A DNA stretch of 64,000 nt from Tretioscincus oriximinensis (GCA_022410635.1 JAJVDF010000002.1:489176-553175); one strand, 5' to 3'. Shown: positions 45,690-56,792, counted from the stretch's first letter. The notes: generated from the letters alone by a model not told the origin. Made by a program: numbers and translations.

Positions 45690-47022
45690 ATGGACAACAA
45701 AATGGCAAATGCATTTCAACCTCAGCAAGGGCAAACTCATGCATCTTTGGGCAAAGCCCCCAGTTAGTCTTATCAACTAATGGGAATCAAGCTTTCCTTG
45801 ACAAAGCGGGAAAGGGATCTTGGGGTCTTCAATGAAAAAAAGCAAATTCATATGGGTAATAAGGAAAGGAATTGAAAACAAGTTGGTAAATGTCATTTTG
45901 CCTCTTTAGAGATCTATAGTGAGGCCACATTTGGAATAGTGGAAACAATAATGGTCACCACATCCCAGAAATTGTAGAACTAGGGAAGGTTCATAAAAGG
46001 GCAACAGGAAGTCACACTGCAATCTTTTCAGGCTCAAAAGATGGCATTTAAGAGGTGATTCAATTGAAGTATGCAAAATTATTCATGGGATGGATAAGGG
46101 GAATAGAAAAAAATATTTTCTGTGTCATACAACACTAGGACCCGGGGACATTCCTTGTAGCTGATATGCAAAAAACTGAGGACAGACAAGAGAAATTATT
46201 TTTTTCACCCAGAGGATTTCTAAGGAATTTGCATCCAGAAGAGCTGGTGGTAACTAGTTACCTGGATGGCTTTAAGACAAGATTAGACAACTTCAATAGT
46301 TATTAGGATGGATCTCTTGATACTGCTTCCGGGATGGAGCAAAGGCAGTTTTCCTGAAATACCATTTGCACCATAAAGTGAGAACAGGTGACGATTTTGC
46401 CTTCTTCTACCTGAGAGTGCCCAGGTGCTATTAAATGGACACAAATCTGATATTCAAAATGGCAACACAGAGGAATCTATTTCACAACACTTTAATCTTC
46501 CAGGACATTGTATTACAGAACTGCAGTCTTTGAACAAAGAAACTACAAAGGCAGATTTGCAAGAGAGCTGGAATACATCCACAAATTCCAGAACATTGAT
46601 AAGGGACTTAATAGAGGCCAATGGATTCCTGGCCCATTATACATTTTTATAATACCAGTTAACTATTTGATTGGTGCACAATCAGCCAGATGCATCTTGG
46701 GCCCCCGTGCATTTTTTTTTTACTTGAGAGGATTAACTCTCTTAGCTGCCACTTAGCTGTTTATCTCACCTGGAGTTCATCCCCATATCAAATTTACATG
46801 TCCTTTGTCATCTCCCACACACAGTTTCCTGACATTGACCCCTTAGCATCTGATGAAGTAGGCGTGTCTATGAACGCTCATGGCATCTACCTTTCTCTTG
46901 TCAGTCTGCAAATGTTACAAGCCCTCTTGCTGGACCAGATGCTATTAATGGGCCAGGTGTGAGACAGATGGCTGGATGAAATGGACTGTGGCCCAATTCT
47001 CCCTGCTCTTCTTATGTTTAAT
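45690..47022 (+). mobile_element. CR1-type LINE, decayed, split by a Penelope-like insertion
   Basis: ORF2 remnants (AAATGGCAAATGCATTTCAA, CTCAGCAAGGGCAAACTCAT) run to CCCAGGTGCTATTAA at 46434 and resume at 46940 with TGCTATTAATGGGCCAGGTG, ending at TTCTTATG near 47020. Large internal gaps against other copies. Confidence 0.85.
46435..46939 (+). mobile_element. Penelope-like element, 3' part with coding remnant
   Basis: The 5' part encodes NGHKSDIQNGNTEESISQHF, NLPGH, which fits the C-terminal GIY-YIG endonuclease of Penelope-like elements (R..H...I.....P...HF). A second frame follows with EYIHKFQNIDKGLN. The 3' end is the ~110-bp tail (AGTAGGCGTGTCTATGAACG ... CTTGCTGGACCAGA). A 9-bp duplication TGCTATTAA flanks it (46426-46434, 46940-46948). 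Confidence 0.65.
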
Positions 47023-47029
47023 TTTTTTT

Positions 47030-48000
47030 AAAATGCCAAGCTACATCGGCCACTGAGAACTATCTGCCACTGCTCATAGAAGTCAAGGCAACTAAAAATA
47101 ATTAAGCATAAGGAACACAAATCATGTGTATAGTTTGATCTAAGCAATCTAAATACATATGGGGATTTTTGTGTTGTTATTAAAGCAGCCAGCACTTAAC
47201 AAAGTTTATTAAGTCTCAGAGTGAAATTAATGGTCTAGAATTAGAAACAAGAGAGAGNTGATTAACTAGAGAGATAAGGTTGGTAAAAAAAAAAGAAGAA
47301 GGTAAGATTGTTGAGCACGTGGTGCATTGTTCTGAAATATACATATCCTAAAATAGCCCTGGATCCTTTAAGGCTAGAATTAAAGGGAATTGTCTAAAGG
47401 ACAAGCTAAGAGAACAGCAGGCCTGCCTGTACCTCATTAAATAGCATCACTGTGGAAGTAGGCGATTTAAAACCACAACGTGCTTTCCAGTAAAATGTTT
47501 TTATACAGTTATTCAATTGGCAAAATTACCTTTCTTGTTATTGCTCAGGCTGAAATTCATTTCCTTTCTGCACTGGGTCTAATTCTGGATTATATCCCAG
47601 AATAAGGTTCTACCGTAATCTGCAATGAATCTCTCTGAAGGCACTATTCTATTTTTAATTGTTCTTATGTAATGTGTTTAAGGGAGTTTTTTTATTTTGA
47701 TCCACCCTGAAAATTTTGTGGGTGACTATGAAGAAAAAAAAAAGACTCCGTTTAAAATGTTGGAAATTTGAGGTTACTGGGTGGGCGTTAATAAAAATGC
47801 TGTGTTTTTCTGCCTAACAAAAGCAAGGAAAGCAGCTTTCCTATGCCCTGCCTCGCTGAAAAGAATTGTGAGGCTGGATTGGAGCTCTCAGAAGGTATTG
47901 CAGTCTTGCCAATGTGACTCCATCACACCATTATAGCATGAAGAAAACTTATTCTGGAATCATCNGATATGGAAGTAAAAAACCTGAATTTGGCCAGACT
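47030..48000. other. Mostly unassigned; FB-A fragment at 47570-47635
   Basis: CTGGATTATATCCCAGAATAAGG at 47583-47605 is an FB-A end fragment. The rest shows nothing. Confidence 0.45.
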
Positions 48001-48004
48001 TTGG

Positions 48005-48115
48005 GAGGTAGTGGAGGACAGAACAATAGGCGGTACTTGTGAAATACCATTTGAAGGGAGCTGAGAATTGGTGAAGATTTTGCCTCCTTCTGTTCCAGCC
48101 TGCCCTCTGCGTGCT
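48005..48115 (+). mobile_element. CR1-type LINE 3' UTR fragment
   Basis: GGCGGTACTTGTGAAATACC, ATTTGAAGGGAGCTGAGAAT and TGCCTCCTTCTGTTCC, lacking the terminus. Confidence 0.7.
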
Positions 48116-48214
48116 TGAAGCTCTTGTAGGATTTGCCAGTCAATAGTTAGTTTCTTAATTGTAACACATCCCATTCACCTTGACCTTTGACTGATGAAAC
48201 CCTCCCCCCGCCAT

Positions 48215-48745
48215 TTAGGATGATTAGCAAGGGAGCACCTCCCTTATAAAACCAGGCTGCAATGCTAGGCCCTTCCAGCCTCTCCATGCATGTATAAAAT
48301 CATGCATGGGAAGGATAAGGTGAATAGAGAAATTATTTTCTCTAGCTCCCAATACTAGGACCAGGAGGCATTCCTTGAAACTGATAGGCAGAAGAATTGG
48401 GACAGATGAGGGAAAGTGTTGTTTCATATAGGGGGTCATTGGTCTATGGAATTTACTTCCAGAAGAGACAGTGGTAGCTAGCTGCCTGGATAGCTTGAAG
48501 GCAGGATTAGACAAGTTCATTGAAGCCAAGGATGTAAATAACTACTGGAATGGATCTCTTGATTCTGGAGCAACAGGCAGGATTCCTGAGGTACCATTTG
48601 CAGGAAGTTGAGAACAGCTGAAGGTTTTGCCTTCTTCCGCTTCAGACTGCCCAGGTGCAATTGGTGAGCTACTGTGTGAGGCAGAACGCTGGACTAGATG
48701 GGCTTTGGCCCCCTTTAGCAGGGCTCCTCCTGTGTTCTTATGAGC
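48215..48745 (+). mobile_element. CR1-type LINE, C-terminus and 3' end
   Basis: GGGAGCACCTCCCTTATAAA, GAAGAGACAGTGGTAGCTAG and AAGGCAGGATTAGACAAGTT, then the 3' UTR to CTGTGTTCTTATG. Confidence 0.85.
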
Positions 48746-48746
48746 C

Positions 48747-48965
48747 TCGTAGCACCTTAGAGACCAACAAGGATAAAAGTGGGCAACTTGAGGTTTTGCA
48801 GATAAGTCTACTTTTCCAGATGTTCTACTAAACAAAACTCATAATTGCCTACCTTTTTCTTGTTAGTTGCTAAGGAGCCACTTAATCCCCCTTGGTGGTT
48901 TTTCGGGAAGTTTTTCCAGGCGAATGTGGCTATTTCTTTGAAATCTACCCTTTAGGATATTGTTT
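48747..48965. mobile_element. Penelope-like tails, inverted pair, diverged
   Basis: The reverse tail (CGTAGCACCTTAGAGACCAA ... CAGATAAGTCTACTTTTCCA) is followed by a forward tail to GAATGTGGCTATTTCTTTGA. Confidence 0.55.
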
Positions 48966-49065
48966 TTACATGTCTACTTTGCATGTTTGTTTATATTGCT
49001 GTAACTTGCCCTGAGGCCTTCATATATAGGGTGGGTTAAAATGCAAATAAATTCATAAATCATCT
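48966..49065 (+). mobile_element. LINE 3' tail, L2-like
   Basis: GCTGTAACTTGCCCTGAGGC, GGGTGGGTTAAAATGCAAAT and AAATTCATAAAT. Confidence 0.45.
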
Positions 49066-49069
49066 TCCT

Positions 49070-49559
49070 TTTACTCAGGTCTTAGCATAGCAGTAACGTT
49101 ATGAGTCAGTCAATACTCCTACCATATCCTGATGGCTTTGCAACATGCATCAACCCTTTGAACATTGTGCTTGTGCAAGACACAGTGAACCTCAACCTTC
49201 TACTTGACTCTTTCATATACTGGCAACATAGTTTTTTCTTCTCTCGCTAAAAATATTGCTAGTATTTCATTTGGAGGGCTGAAAGTGTGTTGTTTCGAGT
49301 CTCTAGTTTTATCATGGTTGGCTTTGTTTGTGCACGCATGTAGACGTCACTGATTTCTTGGGTTTCATCTTGGGAAAATATCAGCCCCCCTTTTAGATGG
49401 GCTCTGGCAACACTGGGCAACACTTCCTAGTGTTGGTGCCGAAGATGCTACAAGTCTCAGGCAGACCTTATATTGGATTACCTATCCAAGTGCTGGCAGC
49501 TTCACCTCTCTTCTCTTTTATAACTTGGGTGTTAGATTGAGAGCATAGATGAGTGACTT
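49070..49559. other. No recognised feature
   Basis: Intergenic sequence. Confidence 0.45.
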
Positions 49560-49900
49560 GTTGCTGTATATCTTCGGTCATGAACAACAGTCCTTGAACA
49601 AAGGAAGATTTGAAATGGAAAGAGAAGAACTGGAATGCATCTACAAATTCCAGACTATTGACAAGGGACTTAACAGTGACAATGGTTTCCTGGCACACTG
49701 TACATGTTATAATACCAGTTAACTTCTTAACTTCACTTGAGAGNATTTTTGGATTGATTTGCTCTTTACTTTTTGCATATATTTGATTGACACACTTTAC
49801 CAGCTGTATCTCTTTCCTCGAGGCTCTTCACTCCACTTAAGAGGATTAATTTCTTCTCTTTAACTATACTTGTCGTGGGCTACATCCCACCTGTCTTTTT
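49560..49900 (+). mobile_element. Penelope-like element fragment (coding remnant and 3' UTR)
   Basis: ATGCATCTACAAATTCCAGA, CTATTGACAAGGGACTTAAC and TTCCTGGCACACTGTACATG parallel 46570-46660. CACTTAAGAGGATTAA also parallels 46723-46740. Confidence 0.6.
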
Positions 49901-50214
49901 CCTCTGCATTGCAAACACTTAAAGAGTCTTGATAATGTGTCCCTGTTGGTCCTAATGCTATAGAATATTTGAAGCAGACATATCTGCTGTATCATCAAAG
50001 GCAACTGTGCTTTCCTTGTAGGAAATAATTAATCGGAGCTGTTGTCAAAGTATATTGTTACGTCCCTGGATAAATCTGCACCAAGGAACCTGTTCCACAG
50101 CACTTACTGCTCGATTGCCCTATTTAAATGAATGGAACTGCACAGTGTGTTTCTCAGCACTTTTGTCTAGTAGCAGGTGACAGGCAGCAAAGACCTAGTT
50201 ATCATGTTCTGATA

Positions 50215-51285
50215 AATAGCCACTTGGTTGGATCTCTTGATACTGCTTCCGAGATGGAGCAACAGGCAGGATTCCAGAAGTACTATTTGCAGGGAGTTGA
50301 AAACAGGTGAAGTTTGCCTTCTGCTCCAGACTGCCCAGGGGCAATTGGTGGGCTATCAGGAGTTGGCTGTCCCGATAAATAATGACTGAGTGGTGACGTG
50401 AGGTAGCTTGCCCTGGGGTCNGTATCACCTGCCTTGAAATAATACGCACACGGACGATGCTTCAGGTACAACAGGCGATCATAGGAGGTCCACGGGTCAT
50501 GGATTCCTCCAGAGGGGCCCAAAACTTCAACTTTTATTGACCACAAGATCAGAAGGCGTGATTGAAATTATGATGGGGTGAAAATGTCACATGTGATGCA
50601 TTATTCCCCCTCCCAAGGGGGCGCAGCTTGGGTACAGGAACCAATAAGGGAAAAGAAGTGTGTCTGTGGTGTGACTACTGAATGGACCTTCAGCTACCAT
50701 TGTGATCCCCTGTCAATCAAATTAATGACAGGAATAGTGAATCATACCAAGGGCCCAGGACTCTGATGACCCTTGATTGATAGCAAACAAAGGAGAGATA
50801 GCAGTATCTATAGAAAGATAGAAAAGAGTAAATAGTGGCTTCCCCTTGGTACAGTGGGGTAAGCTTCAGGCTATATTGCCAAAGTGGGATTCCCAGCAGG
50901 GGCCAAGCTAGCCCTAGTGTTAAGGCAAACATTTGACTTCCCTAGCTTGATGGGATTAAGTGACCCTATTCAGTAAGGCCATTCAGACAGGAGCTACCTA
51001 CTCACAGGTGCCCCTAAGGAAAGGAAAAAGATTAAGTTGGTTCCTGGGGTTGTGCAGAGGTCAGCTTGACCAAGGAAAATTTTCAAGAAAATTACCCAGA
51101 GTCCTCACTTTGGTAGCTTTGGTCCAGACAAGTATATTTGATATTAATAATATATATTATTCCTAATATGTGTCCCATGGGAAATCCCCTACAGTGGGCC
51201 ACTGCGTAGATACAATGCTGGACTAGATGGGTGATGGCCAGACTCAGTAGGGCTCCTCTTATGTTCTAATGTTCATGGGATACTA
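50215..51285 (+). mobile_element. CR1-type LINE 3' end, split by a probable LTR
   Basis: CR1 3' UTR runs from GATCTCTTGATACTGCTTCC to GGCAATTGGTGGGC (50353) and resumes at 51194 with GTGGGCCACTGCGTAGATAC, ending TTATGTTCTAATG near 51272. Confidence 0.85.
50354..51193. mobile_element. Probable solo LTR, 840 bp, nested in CR1
   Basis: A clean 840-bp insertion lies between two halves of one CR1, with a 6-bp duplication GTGGGC (50348-50353 and 51194-51199). It begins TATCAG and ends CTACA, near the TG...CA rule of LTRs if one 5' base has mutated. There is no coding interior. The class is not determined; a non-LTR explanation remains possible. Confidence 0.5.
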
Positions 51286-51289
51286 GGGT

Positions 51290-51870
51290 TACGGCAAAAA
51301 AACAGAACAGGCATTTTTGCAACTTTAATGTGCCTGGAAAAGTTGATTGCAAATACTGCAAGCAATATAAGCTGCGACACTTGGTGCACATTCCTTTTTC
51401 CCACATCCATTAAAACCATAAGCTCTTGTGCTACTTTTTGTGTGTGTGGTAATCCTATAAACCACCTGGGAATATCAAAGGCTGTCGCCNGCAAATAACT
51501 TCTATGTTGCTGTCAAGGAAATGGAATGGTTAGGTGGAAACCATTGGGTTTTACGGATATTTTACATTCATTTATGAGGTTGCTCTAGATCTAGGGCTGA
51601 AGAAAAGTCTTTCGAGTCCTTCTCCTAGGGCAGATCTAACAGATCAAGCACTGAGAGCAAAGAGACAGCGCCTGATCCTCTGGAGGTAGAATGAGGTCTG
51701 GGGTGGGTTAAATAGGAGGAGTGGGTGGAGGTGAGACAGAACAAAGCAGGATGGGATGTAGTAATGCAGGGCAGGGCAAGGCAGGGCTGATTCTTCCTAG
51801 TCAACAAAGCTGTTCCTGCAGTTCTGGANAAAGACACAGTCTGGGATATGGTGGGGCAGAGTTGTGCATG
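51290..51870. other. No recognised feature
   Basis: Purine-rich at 51660-51780, otherwise nothing. Confidence 0.45.
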
Positions 51871-51874
51871 CATG

Positions 51875-52136
51875 AATGGTTCGGTCACTAAGCAGACGGT
51901 CTCTTATCTGGGAGATGGGGTTTTGAAGCCCTGCGTTGGGTGTGGGGAGGGGTGAGCACCTTCTACTAGCCTGTAGCTCTAGCCAATCCAGCTGTTTGAA
52001 AGCAAGAATCGCAAGAAACTGCAACTAGATAAATGGGAAGCACCACAACCTGGTGGGGAAAAATACCCTTGTAAGCTGCTTTGAGTCCCTTTGGGNGAGA
52101 AATGTGGAGTATAAAAATCCAGTTCTTCTTCTTCTT
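51875..52136 (+). mobile_element. S2 SINE
   Basis: TCTTATCTGGGAGATGGGGT, TTTTGAAGCCCTGCG (B box decayed), CCTTCTACTAGCCTGTAGCT and a CTTCTTCTTCTTT tail. Confidence 0.9.
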
Positions 52137-52309
52137 TGGGGTAGGAAAATGTATGGATAAATAACCTGGGTAAACCACCCAGCCACCCAGCTGTTTCTTA
52201 GGGTTTAGTTGCGGCTGTAATTGTCCTTTGTGTAGGGCGGGATTGTTCTATACCTCCTTGAACTCAGTGCTCTTGCTTTCACTGCTCTTTTTTGGCCCTT
52301 TNAGCCTTT

Positions 52310-52580
52310 CAGTCTAGCTACGGGGCTCTAGCCCCTCCTCCCCCTTGCTCTCATCCATGNTTCCCTCTCACATCTCTCTTTCACTTGCTGTTTCTTTCTC
52401 CCTCCTGTCTTTCCTCCTTCTGCCTCCCCCTATTCCTCCCTTCCTCTTTGGAAGATGCTGAAGTTCCAAGCCCTGACATTGGTCTCTGGAGGTTGCTAAA
52501 GTCCCAAGCCCTATCATTGGTCGTTGTACCTCAGAATGTTGGATTCTTTGGTTTGTGTTTTATTATATGTACAGATTACG
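52310..52580 (+). repeat. TC family repeat
   Basis: GGGGCTCTAGCCCCTCCTCC, a pyrimidine-rich core, GACATTGGTCTCTGGAGG, CAAGCCCTATCATTGGTCG and a TTTTATTATATGTACAGA end. Confidence 0.75.
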
Positions 52581-52589
52581 TCTCAAAAT

Positions 52590-52730
52590 AAAATATGGGC
52601 CTGTCATCCAAATGCTGGTGTAGACTTTGGTATGCCTCATCCAGGGTCTGCCATAGGCTGCACTAGCATGTGGATTCCAGGCCCCTGTTCTGTTATATAG
52701 TCCAAAATAAGACCCAGTACAGAAAGAGCC
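52590..52730. mobile_element. FB-A fold-back element, left end lost
   Basis: CATCCAAATGCTGGTGTAGA, GGGTCTGCCATAGGCTGCAC and TAGTCCAAAATAAGACCCAG. Confidence 0.7.
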
Positions 52731-52734
52731 TTTA

Positions 52735-53180
52735 ATTCCTAGGCAAAGAAGCTCTTCTTTCGTATCTGCGTCTCAGGCAACTGATGAATTTATGTAGCAA
52801 ATATATGTAATTTCCTGTGCACTGGGGCTAGATGGCAAGATTATCTACTCTCAGTTTCCCCCAATTNTGAGGTGTCTTAACCATGGCATTTTCCTATATT
52901 AATTCCTTTTCATCATAAAGCACTCGAGATTTATGGTGTCAGTTTTAATCCTAAATATGCAGGCAAAGGATACCAGAAGTAACGTGACACTCCAGCAAGC
53001 TGCCTGCACATTAATCTTTCAGCAACTCAGTCTCCCTTTGTCAATTTAGTTGTGTTTCATATTTAAATACAAACACGAGCACAGCAAATGAAACGGAAGC
53101 ACACACCCCGCAATCGTGAGGCAAGATTATTTTAGAGATCTTTTAAGAAGTAGCCATAGCTAGTCTAGGGTTACCAGATG
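52735..53180. other. No recognised feature
   Basis: Intergenic sequence. Confidence 0.45.
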
Positions 53181-53186
53181 AAATCT

Positions 53187-53316
53187 GGGATAGAAGTTTA
53201 CACCTTTAATGGCTATAGAAGGGAGAACTTTTCACCAGGTGTAGCTTCCAATATCTCATGTACCTGGGGGAAGAGGAATACCTTTTCACATCCATTGAAG
53301 GTCAAAATTCTATCCC
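53187..53316. repeat. FB-C fold-back element (copy 1)
   Basis: GGGATAGAAGTTTACACCTTTAATGG spans 53187-53212 and pairs with 53292-53316 (CCATTGAAGGTCAAAATTCT...). Copy 2 is at 61199-61325. Confidence 0.65.
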
Positions 53317-53464
53317 AAATCCTAAGTTTGTAAATGATTTGCAGCCCATCCTTCACCATTGGTCCCAGGGCAGGTAACAACAGATCAAAGAAGAAGAGTA
53401 AGAGTACACATACTCTCCCTCCCAACCCACTCACTCTCCCTGGAAAGACGTTTCACCGGGTGCC

Positions 53465-53760
53465 AAAAACTATTCAGTATGGGTGCCTGGCAAGCCTCTA
53501 GGGGGAGGCACCACACAGAAGACCCTCCCTCTGACGTGTCCCATCCTACACCCTGCATCTCTGAAAGGGGAGGAACTACCAGAAGGCCTTCTCCTTGAGA
53601 TTTTAGTGCATGGCCAGGTCTATATGGGAGAAAGTGCTCCTTCAGAAAGCCAGGGCCCAAGCTAATATCAATACCTTGATTTGGACTTGAGTAGGGACCA
53701 GGCAGCCAGTGCAGATCTNTAAGGACTGGTTGGAGACTGTCTAGCAAAGGATAAACAAGA
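53465..53760 (+). repeat. Dispersed repeat, unassigned (copy 3)
   Basis: AGAAGGCCTTCTCCTTGAGA, CATGGCCAGGTCTATATGGG and AGGCAGCCAGTGCAGATCTN follow the same block order as 5470-5945. Confidence 0.6.
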
Positions 53761-53849
53761 AAAAGGATTACAGGGTGAGCCTTTGTATACAAGTCTGCTT
53801 CATGAAATGCTGTGGAATCTACTGAGAAGCTACATCCCACAGCAGCCGA

Positions 53850-53925
53850 ACATATAGTTTTGTCTATGAAAGCTCATGCAGCCTACGGTTTTCTTGCTAG
53901 TCTCTGAGATCCTGGTCACACACAT
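53850..53925 (+). mobile_element. Penelope-like element tail, fragment
   Basis: GTTTTGTCTATGAAAGCTCA, GCCTACGGTTTTCTTGCTAG and TCTCTGAGATCCTGG. Confidence 0.55.
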
Positions 53926-54002
53926 GCTTTTGAATCACTTTCAGCCCTGACGAACTGGACTAAACCAGGGGTGGAGCCGGGGGGACATTTGAGGCCAAGT
54001 CT

Positions 54003-54162
54003 ATTTATGGCTACTAGTATAGATGCCTTGGTGCTGCCTCCAGGTTAGAGTGATGGATACTTTTTGTAGGGAATCATGAGTAGGTGAATATTTTGCCTTT
54101 GTGAGACAGAATATCAGAATGGATGGACTGTAACTTAGTTTGGCACAATTCCTTTTAAGCCC
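54003..54162 (+). mobile_element. CR1-type LINE 3' end, diverged
   Basis: TGGTGCTGCCTCCAGGTTAG, GGGAATCATGAGTAGGTGAA and GTGAGACAGAATATCAGAAT. Confidence 0.65.
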
Positions 54163-54164
54163 TT

Positions 54165-54535
54165 ACTAGTGGAATTAGCCACTTGCCTTAGGGTAATGCA
54201 ACAGGCTACAGCCCCTCCTTCCCCTTGCTCCCATCCATGTTCTACCCACTCATTCACTCTCTTGCCTCTCAAATCCCTTTTTCACTTNCTGTTTCTTTTT
54301 CTTTCTTTCTTTTTATTGTCTGCCTTCTTCCTCCCCTTCTTTTATCTATTCCTTCCTTTAGTCTTCCTTTCCTTCCTACCTACTTTCTTTCCTTCCTTAT
54401 GACATTGGTCTCTGGAGACTACCAAAGTTCCAAGCCCTTTCATTGGTCTCCAGAGGCTGCCAAAGTTCTGAGCCCTGTGATTGGTTGTTATACTTTGGAA
54501 TGCTGGGCTCTGGGGAACATGTTTTATTATATGTA
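54165..54535 (+). repeat. TC family repeat
   Basis: GGCTACAGCCCCTCCTTCCC, a pyrimidine-rich core, two GGTCTC(T/C)(G)GAG blocks and a TTTTATTATATGTACAAGA end. Confidence 0.75.
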
Positions 54536-54600
54536 CAAGATGTTTAAAAGCACATGTGTGACCAATGCCTAAGATGCTGTGCTTGCTAGAAATCAAGGTG

Positions 54601-54750
54601 CTTCCCATTGAGGCATATTCTGGGTTATATCTTAGTACAGAGCTTGGCCATCCACATGCCAGTATAGACATTCAGGGCCTGCCATAGTCTATACTAGCAT
54701 GTGGATGGCAGGTTCCTATTCCGAGATAGAGCCCAGAATAAGGCTCAGGG
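54601..54750. mobile_element. FB-A fold-back element
   Basis: GGCATATTCTGGGTTATATC, TTGGCCATCCACATGCCAGT, then CTAGCATGTGGATGGCAGGT and GCCCAGAATAAGGCTCAGGG. Confidence 0.85.
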
Positions 54751-54754
54751 ATCC

Positions 54755-55285
54755 TATTCACAAATGTACCAAATAACGCTCAAAAACAAACTGCTTGTAT
54801 CACTATTTTCAGAGATATGAAAATCTCCACACACACAAAATACAAATTCTTTCCAAATGCAAATACAAAGCAAAGTAACATATCAAAGTCAAAAAGAGCT
54901 ACTTCACCCCGGTTATTAATGAGATTTTGCAGGTAGGTTCAACTGGCTCTAACAGTGAACTTCTATGATAGTCCATAGCCTTCAAATGATTCTCTAAGAT
55001 CTGTAGATTCCGTGTTGATAACCTTGAGATTCAAACGGACCCCTAGAGCACTTAAGATGCATCCACCTCTAATCTGTTCACCCCTGGGCATGTTGTTCAC
55101 AGTTCAGAAAGGAGACATCACTGGTATCAGGGGAAGTAAACAAAGCTTCCGTATCTTTAAACATGAAGTGAATGGGTCATTTTGTCAGGTGTACCTAGTT
55201 TGCTGACGCTGTCTGACTAAAATCTGTTGGGTTTTTTGGAAACAGTTCATGAATGGTTTGAAAACCCTGATTAACCAATCCCCTT
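54755..55285. other. No recognised feature
   Basis: Intergenic sequence. Confidence 0.45.
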
Positions 55286-55289
55286 AGAC

Positions 55290-55467
55290 CAGTGGTGGTT
55301 CCCAACTTNTTTGGCATCTAATCATCTCTAAAATCCTGATGCCTCCCCCACCATGTACATCACGATTTATATTTATATACTGTATACGAGACTCCTCATT
55401 CCCAAATTCCCCTCTTTAAAAATCAAATGTTCCCCTGGGGGTGTGCACCCCATGTTGGGAACCACAG
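55290..55467. mobile_element. hAT-type MITE, 178 bp
   Basis: Ends CAGTGGTGGTTCCCAAC and GTTGGGAACCACAG are inverted; the flanks CCTTAGAC (55282-55289) and CCTTAGCC (55468-55475) match at 7 of 8. Confidence 0.8.
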
Positions 55468-55494
55468 CCTTAGCCAGATCATACCCATCTGGGA

Positions 55495-55675
55495 TGTCAT
55501 GGCTTTCTGTATGTACAGGAATTCCCAAAATGCATCTGAGAGATGAGAACAGGTGAGGCCTTTGCTTTCTTCTGCTTGAGATGCCCAGGTGCAATTGGTG
55601 GGCCAGTGGGTGAGACATAAGGCTGGACTAGATGGGCTCCGGCCCCATTCAGCAGGGCTCTTCTTATGTTCTTAT
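55495..55675 (+). mobile_element. CR1-type LINE 3' end
   Basis: GAGAACAGGTGAGGCCTTTG, CCCAGGTGCAATTGGTGGGC and a TTCTTATGTTCTTATG terminus. Confidence 0.9.
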
Positions 55676-55797
55676 GAGCCTTATTCTGGAATATGCCTCA
55701 GAGTAGGAACTTTCTGGTGCACAATACATTGTCGTCCAGGGCCTGCCACGGTCTACATATAGTGTTTTAGATAAAGGTTCAGTGCAGAAAGGGTCTT
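55676..55797. mobile_element. FB-A fold-back element, diverged
   Basis: GAGCCTTATTCTGGAATATG, CAGGGCCTGCCACGGTCTAC and GTTCAGTGCAGAAAGGGTCT. It directly follows the CR1 terminus. Confidence 0.65.
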
Positions 55798-55864
55798 AAC
55801 AGTCCAAGTTATTTTTTTTTTAAAGTGATGGATACAGCCTTAATGTGTATGGGCTCTTAGGCAT

Positions 55865-56016
55865 GAATTGCACAGTTACTAAGAACTGGTCTTTTAACTG
55901 AGAGATCCGATTTTGAGGCCCTGTGTTGGAAGTAGAGGGGAGATGCAATTGGTGGGCCACTGTGTGAGACAGAATGCTGGACTAGAAGGGCTGTGGCTCC
56001 TCTTACTATGTTCTTA
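55865..56016 (+). mobile_element. S2 head fused to a CR1 3' end
   Basis: S2 (CTTTTAACTGAGAGATCCGA, GAGGCCCTGTGTTGGAAGTA) runs to ~55935 and switches to CR1 (GATGCAATTGGTGGGCCACT ... TATGTTCTTAAG). Confidence 0.7.
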
Positions 56017-56194
56017 AGAACCTTAGTCTCAATTGAAGCAAACAGTCATAGGATTTGTGCTTTGAACAGACAGAGAAGGAAAGCAACAGAAATGACATTA
56101 TATAGCAATCAAGAATGGTCTGTTTGGTGGAGATAAAATTGGTCCCACCTCCACTTTCACTGCTGAGGCCACAGTTCTCAACACAGCACATTTT

Positions 56195-56347
56195 GCCTTT
56201 TGCAGGGAGTCAAGAGTGGGTGATGAACACGCCAAGTTGTTGCCTCCATCTTCCGCTTGAGGTACCCAGAAGCAACTGGGGAGGCCGAATGCTGGACTTA
56301 ATGGACCGCTGTGGCCCGATGTGACATGACTCCTCTTATGCTCTTAA
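56195..56347 (+). mobile_element. CR1-type LINE 3' end
   Basis: TTTTGCAGGGAGTCAAGAGT, GAATGCTGGACTTAATGGAC and TCTTATGCTCTTAA. Confidence 0.8.
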
Positions 56348-56349
56348 CA

Positions 56350-56783
56350 TTGCCAGCTTTCCACTGTCCCGCTACAGCTATGCCTCAACAATGACATTAT
56401 CTGAAGGATTTAGCAGGTAGAGCTGTTTGCAGAAGAAAGATAAGGCTTATCGGTTAATTCCCGTAGACCAAGCTGCTGCTATTAAAAGTCANAGTCACAA
56501 GGAGTTTCTATCTGGCTTCTCTCTTACGATCAGGCAGGAGGAACATTGCAAGGGGGCAGGAGAAAGGCCTCTTCTGCTTAAAAATGCAGATCCATTGCAG
56601 TCTGAAAAGATAGAGGCCGGCAGAGGGTTGGCTTGATCCAATTGGTTGCTTGTAGCAAGAGAAAATGTAGACTGGGTTCATATAAAAAGAGGACCCGGGG
56701 CAGTGTGGAATGGTGCTTGACTTTTCTGACCAGTCTAGGCTACAGAGAAGACAACTCTGGTTTTTATATCTNACTCAGAGAGG
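56350..56783. other. No recognised feature
   Basis: Intergenic. The last ~40 bp resemble a reversed S2 tail. Confidence 0.4.
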
Positions 56784-56792
56784 CTTACACGG

